From CAYRPN01 sp964426135 (lineage in GTDB: Bacteria > Planctomycetota > Phycisphaerae > Phycisphaerales > Phycisphaeraceae): DNA of 60,424 bases. The stretch covers positions 1 to 60,424 of the forward strand of contig CAYRPN010000022.1 of the NCBI GenBank assembly GCA_964426135.1, in the 5' to 3' direction. The stretch's first letter is position 1; each line of letters starts with the position of its first letter. A program made the position numbers and the translations under genes. The notes beneath the pieces were generated by a model. The model made no database searches. It was not told the origin of the DNA and was given only the letters and a program-made list of their open reading frames with translations. Positions 16,342 through 25,528 of the stretch are shown here, piece after piece.

Positions 16342-17889
16342 TCACCCCGCGCTGATCTTCTTCACGAACTTCGACAGCGTCAGCGCGAAGTGCATGATCA
16401 TGCCCAGCGACACCACCATGCACGCGATGTACGGAATCAGCCAGCCTGGGTTGCGCACCACCTGCAGCACCGTGCCCAGCGCGTCGTTGCCCGCCTCGGT
16501 CAGGAACGAACTCTGAAAGAACGTCTCGCCCTTGTACCGCAATGGCTCATTCATGCGGATCGTCACCTCGCGGCCCTGCGGGTGATCGTCATCGATCAAG
16601 AGCACCCGGCTCGAGAAATTGCGCGGCTTGTTCGTGCCCACGAACTTGTCGTGCCGGAACTCCAGCAGGTGAATCGAATAAGGCTTGTACTCCCGGGCGA
16701 AACGCATGTTCGCCTTGAGCACGTAGCCGTCGTGCACGATCGGTTCCATGTACTCGCGGTGCGTGGTGAAGAGATAGGTGCCCAGTTCCTCGCTGCCGCC
16801 TTTTTTCAGGAGCGTCAGATACACGCTGCCGATGTCCGCCTTCATGTTGCTGTCGGTGCCCTTGCCCACTTCCAGGGGTTCGGCGATGTACGCCTGCCCG
16901 AGCCGGCCCTTGGTCGCCGGGTTCTTCGCGCTGCCCGCCGCCTCCACCTCGATCAGGCGGGAGTTCTTCATGTACTTGACGACCTTGATGTCGAACGGCA
17001 AACGCTCGTCGCGAATGACCCGGCCGACGTCCTGCAGTTGATCGTCCGGCACGGCGATGACCTTCTCGCCGCTGGGGTTGGCGATGTCGATGATCGCCAG
17101 TTCGGCGCGTTCGATGTCGTAGACATAATTGCTGGTGCCGCGCTGCTCGATCGCCATCTGGCCCTCCACGGCGCCCAGGCCGGTGACGGCTTCGTTGACC
17201 AGCATCATGATGACGCCGGCGTGCAGCAGCACGATGCCGGTGCGCTTGCCGTAGAGCAGCAGGCTCGGCACGGTCAGCACGATCAGCCCCGCCGTGGAAA
17301 GCCCCAGCACCGGCCAGAACTGCAGCGGAGACTTGAACGGCCAGAGCGTGTGGCTGGAGATGAGAATCGAATAGACGATGACACCCAGCCCGATGACCGA
17401 GCCGATGGTACCGACCAGCAACCGCTGACCTTCCGCGCTGACCTTGAAACGGATCGCGTGGGCGGCGATCAGGTTGATCATCATCGCCAGGCCCAGCGTG
17501 TAACCGCCGAAGAACGGCACGGTGGCGACGGAGCCATCGTCGCGGATGAGGTTCAAGTTTTTCGCCCAGGCGTTGGGCATGAAAATCTGCAGTTCGATCT
17601 GGGCGATGAAGGTGCGGAAGTAATCCGCCATCACCGTCCAGATGCCGTAGTCCACCTGCGCCAGCGTGCCCGCCAGGATCAGGAACAGCGCCAGGGCGAA
17701 CAGCACCACCGTGATCTTCAGCGACGCCAGGGGCGTGAGAATCGCCTTGATGACCTGCGGCAACTGGAAGACGTTTTCCGTCTCCACCGCGTCGACGGCG
17801 CCGCCGCCCGGCAGGGGCGGCGCGGACTTGCCGCCTTTCATCGCGTCTTTCAGTTCCTTGGCGCGGGATTGAGCTGGGGTGGAAGTCAT
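16342..17889 (-). CDS. resB: ResB-like cytochrome c biogenesis protein
   Basis: This 515-residue membrane protein has several hydrophobic segments (ASLKITVVLFALALFLILAG near residue 55, and further helices before residue 240), a large periplasmic part and a C-terminal helix. The pattern and the LASLKITVVLF...AGTLAQ segment fit ResB, the partner of CcsA in system II maturation. I chose ATG 17889 (MTSTPAQSRAKELKD); the frame runs open to 17964. The order in transcription is lipoprotein, resB, ccsA, with a C-family palindrome in each gap. Confidence 0.85.
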   Translation of the reverse strand: MTSTPAQSRAKELKDAMKGGKSAPPLPGGGAVDAVETENVFQLPQVIKAILTPLASLKITVVLFALALFLILAGTLAQVDYGIWTVMADYFRTFIAQIELQIFMPNAWAKNLNLIRDDGSVATVPFFGGYTLGLAMMINLIAAHAIRFKVSAEGQRLLVGTIGSVIGLGVIVYSILISSHTLWPFKSPLQFWPVLGLSTAGLIVLTVPSLLLYGKRTGIVLLHAGVIMMLVNEAVTGLGAVEGQMAIEQRGTSNYVYDIERAELAIIDIANPSGEKVIAVPDDQLQDVGRVIRDERLPFDIKVVKYMKNSRLIEVEAAGSAKNPATKGRLGQAYIAEPLEVGKGTDSNMKADIGSVYLTLLKKGGSEELGTYLFTTHREYMEPIVHDGYVLKANMRFAREYKPYSIHLLEFRHDKFVGTNKPRNFSSRVLLIDDDHPQGREVTIRMNEPLRYKGETFFQSSFLTEAGNDALGTVLQVVRNPGWLIPYIACMVVSLGMIMHFALTLSKFVKKISAG

Positions 17890-17974
17890 TCGGTGGTCTC
17901 GAGCTGATAATGCGGAACACTCGGTCGTCCGCGTCGAGCAAGGCTCGACGGCTAAACGCTTCACGACTTTTCGC

Positions 17975-18063
17975 CGTAGGGTGCGTCAAGTCCGCGCGGA
18001 CGCACCATGTTGCGTAATCGTTCCCTGTGGTGCGTCCGCGCCGAGCCTTGACGCACCCTACGC
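17975..18063. repeat. Palindromic element C3
   Basis: This is the third CGTAGGGTGCGTCAAG element, with arms of about 34 bp. It lies between resB and the lipoprotein gene and ends 9 bases from the lipoprotein stop codon. Confidence 0.88.
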
Positions 18064-18071
18064 GAACGCAC

Positions 18072-19190
18072 TTACTGCACAATCTCAAACTTCGAGCTCT
18101 GCAGGAACTTGTCGAAATCGCCGCGCCGGGTTTCGATCAGCGTCGCCGGGCCGCGCAGCTTGAAGAACCAGAACGACTGCTCGCCTTCGATGATGGCGCC
18201 CATGATTCGCTCGGCGGGTTTGCCGTCGACGGAAGGGCCGGTGAGGTCGATCAATACGCCGTCGGCGCCGCCGACCTTGATCTCTTTGATTTCCTTGCCG
18301 CCGTCGACGGCTTTCTGGAAGCCTGTTTCGTCCCACGGCTCCAGCCCGATCTGCCCGCGCCAGCGATTGATGTTGGCGGGGATGCCGCCGCCGGCGGAGC
18401 TGATCGTCAGCGACATCGCCTGCTCGCCTTCCTTGAAATCGTAGGCTTCCGCGATGAACTGGCTGGGGTTGGGATTCTTCGTCCAGCCCGCGGGCGCGGT
18501 GACTTTGATCTTTTCCTGGCCCGGCGGTTTGCGCGGTGCTTTTTCGCCGCCGCCCGTGCCCTGGTTCGCCGCCATCGAGCCGCCGCCGCCGGGACCATTG
18601 ATGTCGAGGATCGTCGCGGGCTGGCCTTCGACGTTGACGACTCGGCTCATCTCGGCGACTTGCGACTTGGTGACCTGGGTCAGGCCGACCATGCCGGCGT
18701 AGCGCTCGGCATTGCCGAAGACATCGCCCGACTCCAGGCCGAGTTTGGTCACGGCGACTTCCAGACCGTGCGCCGCCTCGCCGATGCTCAGCGTCAGGTA
18801 CCGCATCCCGGTGCCCGGGCTTTGTCGCCAGCCGGTGGGCAGCGTGAACTGCGGCACCTTCTTGCCATCCTCGCCGGCGACGAAACGGGTGGATTTCACG
18901 ACCGCGAGAAAATTGTCCGCCTGCGGCGTGACCAAGACGCCAGGGCCGCTCATGCGCAGATGCCACACGCCGTCCTCGCGCGGAATGATCGCGGCGAACA
19001 GGCGAGCGGCGGCCAGGGCACTGGCGGGCGTGCCGGTGCCCTTGGCGACGGTGCCGTCCTTCGTGGCTGGCGGCTCGGCGACCTTGGGCACTTCATAGGT
19101 GCGGATGTCCTCCTCGCCGGAGCAGGCGGGTAGACCCGCCAAGGCCAGGAGCGCGACAGGGAGCAACAGTTTCATCGGGGCGTTGGTCAT
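18072..19190 (-). CDS. Lipoprotein with two related domains, unknown function
   Basis: The protein has 372 residues with a lipoprotein signal (MKLLLPVALLALAGLPACSG, lipobox Cys near residue 23). Two halves resemble each other: each starts P(T/A)GW, then has a stretch on an acidic-hydrophobic pattern (LTLSIG / MSLTISS), then NAERYAGMVGLTQV or NINRWRGQIGLEPW. A Gly-rich linker (GGGGSMAANQGTGGG) joins them. It is the first gene of the run leading into resB and ccsA, so it may have a role linked to cytochrome maturation, but this is only inferred from position. The start is M1 (19190) or M6 (19175). Confidence 0.75.
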   Translation of the reverse strand: MTNAPMKLLLPVALLALAGLPACSGEEDIRTYEVPKVAEPPATKDGTVAKGTGTPASALAAARLFAAIIPREDGVWHLRMSGPGVLVTPQADNFLAVVKSTRFVAGEDGKKVPQFTLPTGWRQSPGTGMRYLTLSIGEAAHGLEVAVTKLGLESGDVFGNAERYAGMVGLTQVTKSQVAEMSRVVNVEGQPATILDINGPGGGGSMAANQGTGGGEKAPRKPPGQEKIKVTAPAGWTKNPNPSQFIAEAYDFKEGEQAMSLTISSAGGGIPANINRWRGQIGLEPWDETGFQKAVDGGKEIKEIKVGGADGVLIDLTGPSVDGKPAERIMGAIIEGEQSFWFFKLRGPATLIETRRGDFDKFLQSSKFEIVQ

Positions 19191-19412
19191 GGTTCTGATT
19201 TCGGGCAGGTTGAATCAGGCGGCGGCCGGGCCGCAGCCTCGGACCCGGCATCATAGCTTTGACGCGGCCAAGGGGCCGGTGACGTGGCGACTGGAAATTG
19301 CACAAGTGCGACAATTCGTCGACTGGAGATCCTTGCCACCCATCCGAACGTTGCCGCGGCTCTTCGGGGGGCAATGCTTCGAGCCTGCTCGTTCCCCATT
19401 ACGGAGCCTCGC

Positions 19413-21773
19413 ATGACTTGCCGTCTGTTGTGGAGTGTGTTGCTTGCTGCGTTCATGCTGACACCCGCCTTGTCCCAGGACAAGCCAAAGCCGGCGGAGA
19501 AGCCAAAGACGGACAAAGCGAAGGAGAAACCCAAGAGCAACGCGCGGTGGATGAAGACGGATTTGGGGCCGACGTTCGCCAGCACGTTTCAGAACCTGCC
19601 GGTGAAGGGCCGCAGCGGCGTGGCCAAGGGCCTGGCGATCCGCGTGGGCGACAAAGGCGAGGCGGGCGTGCTTTTCGACACCGACACGCTCTCCTACGCG
19701 GCGGGCTGGACGGGCGGCTTCGTCGATATCGGCGCCGGCCGCGACGCGCTGCTGGACAACGACAAGATCGGTGGCGAGATCGTGTGGGGCACGCCTACGG
19801 GGCCGGGCTGGGCGAAGGCGGGCGACTTCACCGATCCGCGCAAGAATAAATTGGGCCCGCTGCCGAAGGAATGGGCGAAGTGGCGCGGGCATTACATCAG
19901 CGGCGATCGCGTGGTGCTCGACTACAGCGTCGGCACTTCCCAGGTGCTGGAATCGCCAGGGCTCCAGACCATCAACGATCGGCCTGTATTCACGCGAACG
20001 ATTTCCATCGGGAGGGCGCTGGAGCCTGCAACGCTGATGGCGGCCGGTGACAACGGGGTCGGCCGGATCATCAAGGGAGCGCACACGCGTTTCGCGGTGA
20101 TTGAGCCCAAACAGGGCGCGGCCACTGTGGTGGCGATCCACGGCGAGCATGATGCCGTATCGCTGGCCGCAAGCGACAAGGGCATCATCACTGCCTCGAT
20201 TGCGGCGGGCGAGAAACGAGGCGAGTTCACGCTGCTGATCTGGAAGGAAGAGAAAATCGACGTTGGCAATCTCGACGCGCTGCATGCCGCCGCGAGTAAA
20301 GTGGCGGCAGCGGGACCGTACGAACTGAGCAAACCCGGCCCGCGCCGCTGGAACGAAATCCTCACCACCGCCGGCAAGCTCGCCGACCCGAAAGACGCCG
20401 GCAAAAGCGCGTACGTCATCGACACCATCACCATTCCGTTCCAGAATCCCTGGAACGCGATCATGCACATCGGCGGCTTTGACTTCTTCAAGAACGGCGA
20501 CGCGGCGGTCTGCACCATGGAAGGCGATGTCTGGCTGGTCAAGGGAATCGACGCCGACCTCGACACGATCACCTGGCAGCGTATCGCCACCGGCATGTAT
20601 CACCCGCTGGGCCTGAAAATCGTCGACGACAAAATCTACGTCGCCGGCCGTGATCAGATCACGCGCTTGCACGACCTGAACGGCGACGGCGAAATCGACT
20701 ACTACGAAAACTTCAACAACGACGGACAGGTCACCTTCAACAGCCACGAGTTCGTGACCAATCTCGAAACCGATCCGCAGGGCAACTTCTATCACATCCG
20801 CTGTGCCGGCGGCAGCGATCATGGCGGCACGCTGGCGAAAGTCTCGAAAGACGGCAGCAACTACGAAGTCTTTGCCACCGGCTTCCGCAATCCCGACGGC
20901 ATGGGCGTGGGCCCCGACGGCGTCGTCACCGCCGGTGACAATCAGGGCGACTGGGTGCCGTCGTCGCGCCTCGATATCGTCGAACCCGGCAAATTCTATG
21001 GCCACATGGGATCGGCCCACCTGCTCGGCGGCGATCGCAAACGCACCACCTACGACGGCCCGCTCTGCTGGATTCCGCACCCGGTCGACAACTCCTCCGG
21101 CAGCCAGGCGTGGGTGCCGCACGACCAATGGGGCCTGCCCAAAGGCCAGATGCTGCACATGAGCTACGGCACGTGCAGGCTCTTCACCGTGCTGCAGGAG
21201 AAAATCGAAGGCGTGCCCGGCAAGCCTTATCAAGGCGGCGTCGTGCAGTTCCCGCTCAAGTTCGCCAGCGGCATCCACCGCGCCCGGTTCAGCCCGCACG
21301 ACGGGCAGCTTTACGTCGCCGGCCTCAAGGGCTGGCAGACGTCCGGCGCGTTCGACGGCTGCCTGCAGCGCGTGCGATACATCGGCGGCAGCGCGGCCGG
21401 CGCCGGCAAGGTCAACATGCCCGTCGCCATGAGCGTGCATGCGAATGGTCTGAGCCTGACCTTCACCGATGCGCTCGACAAGGAAACCGCGCAGGACGCC
21501 GGCAGCTACCAGGTGCAGCGATGGAATTACCTATGGTCCGGCAACTACGGCTCCAAGGACTGGTCGGTCGCCGATCCGAAAAAGCAGGGCCGCGACACGA
21601 TGCCGGTCAAGGGCGCCAAACTCAGCGAGGATGGCAGGACGGTTTTCCTTCAGATCGACGACATGCAGCCGGTGATGCAGATGGGCGTGACGTACAACCT
21701 CGAAGGCGCAGACAAGGCGGCGATGAAGAACACGGCGTACCTGACGGTGCACAAGGTGGGGGCAGCCAAGTGA
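19413..21773 (+). CDS. Secreted DUF6797-type protein with beta-propeller
   Basis: This 786-residue exported protein has a signal peptide (MTCRLLWSVLLAAFMLTPALS) followed by a Lys/Pro-rich stretch. The N-terminal half (about residues 40-340) matches my memory of DUF6797. The C-terminal half has propeller-like repeats: GDAAVCTMEGDVWLV, GMYHPLGLKIVDDKIYVAGR, DLNGDGEIDYYENFNNDG and FRNPDGMGVGPDGVVTAGDN. These resemble the membrane-bound (PQQ-type) glucose dehydrogenase propellers of planctomycetes. DLNGDGEIDYYE looks like a calcium-binding loop. No CXXCH is visible. I chose ATG 19413 because GGAG lies at 19403-19406. It may be a periplasmic sugar-oxidising or -binding enzyme; the function is unproven. 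Confidence 0.75.
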   Translation: MTCRLLWSVLLAAFMLTPALSQDKPKPAEKPKTDKAKEKPKSNARWMKTDLGPTFASTFQNLPVKGRSGVAKGLAIRVGDKGEAGVLFDTDTLSYAAGWTGGFVDIGAGRDALLDNDKIGGEIVWGTPTGPGWAKAGDFTDPRKNKLGPLPKEWAKWRGHYISGDRVVLDYSVGTSQVLESPGLQTINDRPVFTRTISIGRALEPATLMAAGDNGVGRIIKGAHTRFAVIEPKQGAATVVAIHGEHDAVSLAASDKGIITASIAAGEKRGEFTLLIWKEEKIDVGNLDALHAAASKVAAAGPYELSKPGPRRWNEILTTAGKLADPKDAGKSAYVIDTITIPFQNPWNAIMHIGGFDFFKNGDAAVCTMEGDVWLVKGIDADLDTITWQRIATGMYHPLGLKIVDDKIYVAGRDQITRLHDLNGDGEIDYYENFNNDGQVTFNSHEFVTNLETDPQGNFYHIRCAGGSDHGGTLAKVSKDGSNYEVFATGFRNPDGMGVGPDGVVTAGDNQGDWVPSSRLDIVEPGKFYGHMGSAHLLGGDRKRTTYDGPLCWIPHPVDNSSGSQAWVPHDQWGLPKGQMLHMSYGTCRLFTVLQEKIEGVPGKPYQGGVVQFPLKFASGIHRARFSPHDGQLYVAGLKGWQTSGAFDGCLQRVRYIGGSAAGAGKVNMPVAMSVHANGLSLTFTDALDKETAQDAGSYQVQRWNYLWSGNYGSKDWSVADPKKQGRDTMPVKGAKLSEDGRTVFLQIDDMQPVMQMGVTYNLEGADKAAMKNTAYLTVHKVGAAK

Positions 21774-21794
21774 AACCAGTTGAAGTGCCGGCCC

Positions 21795-21819
21795 GTTAGC
21801 CCCCGGCTCCGCCGGGGGT
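21795..21819 (+). repeat. Single hairpin of family I
   Basis: TTAG followed by the hairpin CCCCCGGCTCCGCCGGGGG lies 22 bases after the stop of the previous gene. The same unit appears twice, in inverted orientation, inside 59168-59364. It may also act as part of a terminator. Confidence 0.7.
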
Positions 21820-21921
21820 GGTCGCGGCGCACACCGAATCGTTCACATCACCCTCCACCCGTTCGTGCCGCGGTTCCGGCGCCATGGGTAACCGCGGCAC
21901 TTCGACCGCGCGAACATTTCG

Positions 21922-22040
21922 GCGTAGGGTGGGCCAAGGCTTGGCGCCGGCCCACCATCGTGTAGCCGTCGCGCAGCGAGGACACCTTGAGATCCGTGCG
22001 CGGTGTGGTGGGCCAGCGCCGAGCCTTGGCCCACCCTACG
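21922..22040. repeat. Palindromic element C-variant
   Basis: The arms start CGTAGGGTGGGCCAAGG and end GCCTTGGCCCACCCTACG. This is the same frame as the C family (CGTAGGGTG...), with GGGCCAAGG in place of GCGTCAAG. The spacer is about 55 bp. It lies between convergent genes. A single further half (GCGTAGGGTGGGCACC) is at 27398-27420. Confidence 0.82.
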
Positions 22041-22072
22041 AAACCCGCTTCGTTCGTGTGCGGCGATGCGCG

Positions 22073-22771
22073 TCACGGAGTGCCACGGCTGCTTTTCCCC
22101 GCCAGCAGCCACGGCAGCGCCGCCGCCAGCAGCGCCACCGCCAGCAGCGCGATCAGGAACGGCAGCATCGGCATCGCGATGTAGTGCGGCTTGGCGATGA
22201 CCGTGGCGATCCAGACCGCCATGATCGCGTACCGGCCGGTGCTCAGCCGGCGCCGAAGCCCCGCCAGTCGGCTCGTCGGATCGAAGAGCGGCTCGACGAA
22301 CATCAGCGCCGCGGCCGCGATCACCAGCGTGAAAACAAAACCCAGCATCCACAGCCGGTGCCGTTCGCGCGCCAAAGCCACCGCATCCACATACGGCCGC
22401 CGTTCGTCCTCCGCCGCCACGATGATCTCCAAACGCTTTTCTTCCATGGCGGCGGGCGTGGCGTCGGTGATGGTGAGCATCGCCACGGCATCGCCGATCT
22501 TCTTCGCGGTCCGGTCTTCCTGCTCTTCGATGAAGTCGGCCAGTTCATCGAACGCCGCGTCGTTGCCGTAGAAGTACCACTTCGTGAACGCGTTCTCGTC
22601 CAGGAATTTCCCCATGATCCAAGGACTGAGCCCCAGCCCGATGATCAGGCCCAGCAGCAGCAGGTACATGTCCAGATGATCCGGGGCCGCGCCGACCGCC
22701 CGCGCGCTCCGCGCATCCGCGGCTTCCGTCGTGGTCTGCGAAATCGACTCGCCGGTGTTTTCGTTGGACAT
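22073..22771 (-). CDS. Membrane protein of unknown function
   Basis: The protein has 232 residues. One membrane helix lies near residues 33-55 (YLLLLGLIIGLGLSPWIMG). A hydrophilic region with an acidic stretch (DELADFIEEQEDR) follows, then about three further helices (LWMLGFVFTLVIAAAALMF; YAIMAVWIATVIAK; LPFLIALLAVALLAAALPWLL). I do not recognise a family. ATG 22771 (MSNENTG) is preferred over 22792. It is divergent from the MoxR gene. Confidence 0.65.
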   Translation of the reverse strand: MSNENTGESISQTTTEAADARSARAVGAAPDHLDMYLLLLGLIIGLGLSPWIMGKFLDENAFTKWYFYGNDAAFDELADFIEEQEDRTAKKIGDAVAMLTITDATPAAMEEKRLEIIVAAEDERRPYVDAVALARERHRLWMLGFVFTLVIAAAALMFVEPLFDPTSRLAGLRRRLSTGRYAIMAVWIATVIAKPHYIAMPMLPFLIALLAVALLAAALPWLLAGKSSRGTP

Positions 22772-22969
22772 GGTGAGCAAGCGTAGCGGCACGTGAGGTC
22801 ATGTTTCAACTCGCACGGTCTGCCGAACTCTCCGAGCGTCTGGTCCCCTCACTTCTCACTCACGCTCCGCCAGGAACGCAGTGGTCGCGGAGAGATCGGA
22901 AAAACCGAAAAAAACAAGCTGTCCTTCTCGGCGTGTTTGACGCACTTGGCGGCTATTCAGTGTTCCCTT

Positions 22970-23036
22970 CCCACTTCCCATTTTTCACTTTTCACTTTGC
23001 ACTTTTCACTCTGCACTTTTCACTTCTCACTTCCAC
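22970..23036 (+). repeat. CACTTTTCACTT repeat tract (family F)
   Basis: About five imperfect copies of CACTTTTCACTT/CACTTTGC lie directly upstream of the MoxR gene. The same motif occurs at 44811-44845 (as its complement) and at both ends of the large palindrome 55917-56380. Here only one arm is present. It falls in the 299-base space between the divergent genes. Confidence 0.75.
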
Positions 23037-23070
23037 TCCCTCCGCTCTCCCCTCCGCTATACTTGCCGCC

Positions 23071-23997
23071 ATGCATCGCCTCGAGCTCTTGCGGGCCAAC
23101 ATCCAGAAGGTTTACCTCGGCAACCAGTCCGCCATCGACAAGCTCATCGTCTGTCTGCTCGCCCGCGGCCACGTGCTCATCGAAGACGTCCCCGGCGTCG
23201 GCAAAACCATGCTCGCCACCGCCTTGTCCCGCAGCCTCGACTGCTCCATGTCCCGCGTCCAGCTCACGCCCGACCTCGTCCCCTCCGACGTCCTGGGCGT
23301 CACCGTCTGGGACCAGCAGCGCGGCGATTTCATCTTCAAGCCCGGCCCGATCTTCTCCAACATCGTCCTCGCTGACGAAATCAACCGCACCACCCCGCGA
23401 ACCCAGTCCGCCCTGCTCGAAGCCATGAACGAGGGCCAGGTCTCCATCGACGGCCAGACCCGCAAGCTCATCCAGCCCTTCCTCGTCATCGCCACGCAGA
23501 ACCCTTTCGAGTTCGAGGGCACCTACTTCCTCCCCGAGAGCCAGCTCGACCGCTTCCTCATGCGCCTGCACCTGGGCTACCCCAGCGCCGAGGACGAAGC
23601 CCGCGTGCTGACGCTCAATCCCTCGCGCACCGCGCTGAATGATTTGAAGCCGGTGATGACCGCAGCCGACCTGGTCGAGCTACAGCAGAAGACGAGCGAG
23701 ATCAAGATCGACCCCGCGCTGATCGACTACATCGTCCGCATCGTCAACGCCACGCGCAACAACGAACAGCTCCAGATCGGCGTCTCCCCCCGCGGCGCCC
23801 TGGCGCTGGCCGGCGCCGCCCGCGCCACCGCCATGCTGCAGAAGCGCGACTATGTCGTGCCCGAGGACATCATCTCCAACGTGATCCACGTCTGCGCCCA
23901 CCGCGTCATCAGCAAGAACTACATGCACGACGCCGACGGCATCGCCACGCATCGCGTGATGCAGCAGGTGCTGGAGACGGTGCCGAGTCCGGTGTGA
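23071..23997 (+). CDS. MoxR-type AAA+ ATPase
   Basis: The ATPase has 308 residues, with Walker A EDVPGVGKTM (near 39-46), Walker B IVLADEINR (about 98-105) and sensor 1 VIATQNP (139-145). MoxR proteins are chaperone-like ATPases that normally work with a DUF58/von Willebrand partner encoded next to them, often in the maturation of enzymes or envelope proteins. Here no such partner follows; the next genes belong to an AT-richer island. ATG 23071 is the natural start (MHRLELLRANI); the open frame upstream runs through repeat sequence. Either the partner is elsewhere, or the operon was split by insertion. Confidence 0.92.
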   Translation: MHRLELLRANIQKVYLGNQSAIDKLIVCLLARGHVLIEDVPGVGKTMLATALSRSLDCSMSRVQLTPDLVPSDVLGVTVWDQQRGDFIFKPGPIFSNIVLADEINRTTPRTQSALLEAMNEGQVSIDGQTRKLIQPFLVIATQNPFEFEGTYFLPESQLDRFLMRLHLGYPSAEDEARVLTLNPSRTALNDLKPVMTAADLVELQQKTSEIKIDPALIDYIVRIVNATRNNEQLQIGVSPRGALALAGAARATAMLQKRDYVVPEDIISNVIHVCAHRVISKNYMHDADGIATHRVMQQVLETVPSPV

Positions 23998-24085
23998 GGG
24001 TTTTATTAACGAATTTAGTTTGCGAATATTGATCCTAGCAGATACGTTGCGCTGACTCTCTGAATCATTAACCGTTTTAAAACGA

Positions 24086-24958
24086 ATGGCAAGCAACGAG
24101 AATCTTGTCGGTGATTCCGTGACAGCGGCCCATTTGCCAGGCCTGTTGGGCATGTGGGCTCGACTTGGTGCTGCCATAATCGAGTCCACGGTTCGTCGAA
24201 CTGCAGCGTGGGGGTCCGTAACGCGGATGATTGAGGTCGTGCGTCAGTTGATGAAAGCAGAGGCGATGCGATTGCAATCGCTGATTGAATCTTCGAGCAA
24301 TAAGCTAAACCCCCTAAGCGAACCATTCGAGTCGGACCTTGGCTTGCATCGCTGGCTGGGAGGCGAAAGAGAAGAGGCCTATTCGGATTGGCTGCAGTGG
24401 GTTCTAATGCAGGCACAAACACCACGTCGCGTCTACCAACTCTTTGGTCTTCAGCCACCTGATGAGTTGCAAGCGAAGGAGTTGCTTGATGTGAAGCGAG
24501 AATACCGCGTGCCCGAAGGACACGCGGAACAGGAAGGCCGGCTTGACCTCGTTGTTTCATACGGTGACAAGGCGACCCTGGTGATTGAGATCAAGAAGGA
24601 GAGCGCAGACGACTCCGACACCGATAAACATAGTGGGTACGACAAGTGGGTACAGCAGCAGCCACATCGCCACAAGGCCGCTGTATTAGTAGCTGCCTCA
24701 GCACAACGAAAGAATTACGTAGGTTTCACATTCTGTTCGTGGGAACAGGTTTGCATCCAAATGCGACTACTTTCCATTGAATTATGCAAAGACAATCGGG
24801 TAATGCAAGCGGCGATGGTCCTTGCATTCGCGGCTGCAGTTGAGCAGAACATTCTTCGGTTTTCGGTTCACCTTTCGACAACTTGCAGATTCATCGACCC
24901 ACGAGTCGCCGACTTTCTTGAAAGATTCCTACAACATACCGGAGCAGTGCGTGCCTAA
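24086..24958 (+). CDS. PD-(D/E)XK nuclease superfamily protein
   Basis: The protein has up to 290 residues. The catalytic pattern is visible as GRLDLVVSYGDK followed by LVIEIKKES: an Asp, then E-X-K on the next strand. An upstream acidic residue lies in EREEAYSDWLQWVL. This is the core of restriction-like nucleases and resembles the family often annotated simply as PD-(D/E)XK nuclease. The DNA is visibly lower in GC than both sides, suggesting acquisition. The start is uncertain: ATG 24086 is the first, but 24227 (MIEVVRQLMK) is also possible. The gene overlaps the next one by 8 bases, so the two products probably act together. A defence role is inferred from type and context. Confidence 0.7.
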   Translation: MASNENLVGDSVTAAHLPGLLGMWARLGAAIIESTVRRTAAWGSVTRMIEVVRQLMKAEAMRLQSLIESSSNKLNPLSEPFESDLGLHRWLGGEREEAYSDWLQWVLMQAQTPRRVYQLFGLQPPDELQAKELLDVKREYRVPEGHAEQEGRLDLVVSYGDKATLVIEIKKESADDSDTDKHSGYDKWVQQQPHRHKAAVLVAASAQRKNYVGFTFCSWEQVCIQMRLLSIELCKDNRVMQAAMVLAFAAAVEQNILRFSVHLSTTCRFIDPRVADFLERFLQHTGAVRA

Positions 24959-25520
24959 CGATACCTCAAACGAAGGGCCGCTGATGCTGGAGGGCGCCCG
25001 TTCCTATCTTGAAGCGACCACTGCCATCGCACACTTTCAACGGGCAGTCCAGCGTAAATGCTGCGCTGTGATGGATCGGCATCTTGACGATTACACGTCG
25101 GCTCTGGGAATTGATTCGGTTGGTATTCATTTGAATAGGAATGACATTGAGGAAATAGCCTGGCCCATCAAGATGAATGAGCCTTGGGCCAGTATTGGCG
25201 CGAGACTAAAAAGCTTGGCCATTCCACGTTTCCGTCATTGGGAGACCTACTGTAGCCTCGAATGGCGTCTCACCGATCCACAACTTTTTTGTTATGTAGG
25301 TGAATGGCTACCTAGTCGCACAATCGCTGACACGCTATTCAAGCGGTTTCGACACGCCAAGGCGAGCAACGTCATCATAGAAGATTCGGAAGTTGGGATA
25401 ACTACAAAGCTCACTCCAGACGAAGCAGTTGATTTCCCCGCGAGATTGGAGAATCTCTTGCAACAGTGGATCGGACTCTGGAAGCAAGTTGGTGGAATTG
25501 AAACTCTGTTCACAGAATAG
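24951..25520 (+). CDS. Unknown partner of the PD-(D/E)XK nuclease
   Basis: The protein has 189 residues when started at GTG 24951, which lies inside the end of the nuclease gene (stop 24956-24958). GGAG is at 24939-24942. Open frame exists further upstream to 24822, but that part is a shadow of the nuclease gene. I see no known motif. It is Trp- and Cys-rich in the middle (RHWETYCSLEWR, CYVGEWLPS) and mixed alpha-helical at the N-terminus (SYLEATTAIAHFQRAVQRKC). The overlap suggests translational coupling and a joint function, such as specificity subunit, regulator or inhibitor. The low-GC character matches the nuclease gene. Confidence 0.65.
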   Translation: MPNDTSNEGPLMLEGARSYLEATTAIAHFQRAVQRKCCAVMDRHLDDYTSALGIDSVGIHLNRNDIEEIAWPIKMNEPWASIGARLKSLAIPRFRHWETYCSLEWRLTDPQLFCYVGEWLPSRTIADTLFKRFRHAKASNVIIEDSEVGITTKLTPDEAVDFPARLENLLQQWIGLWKQVGGIETLFTE

Positions 25521-25528
25521 CGCACGAC

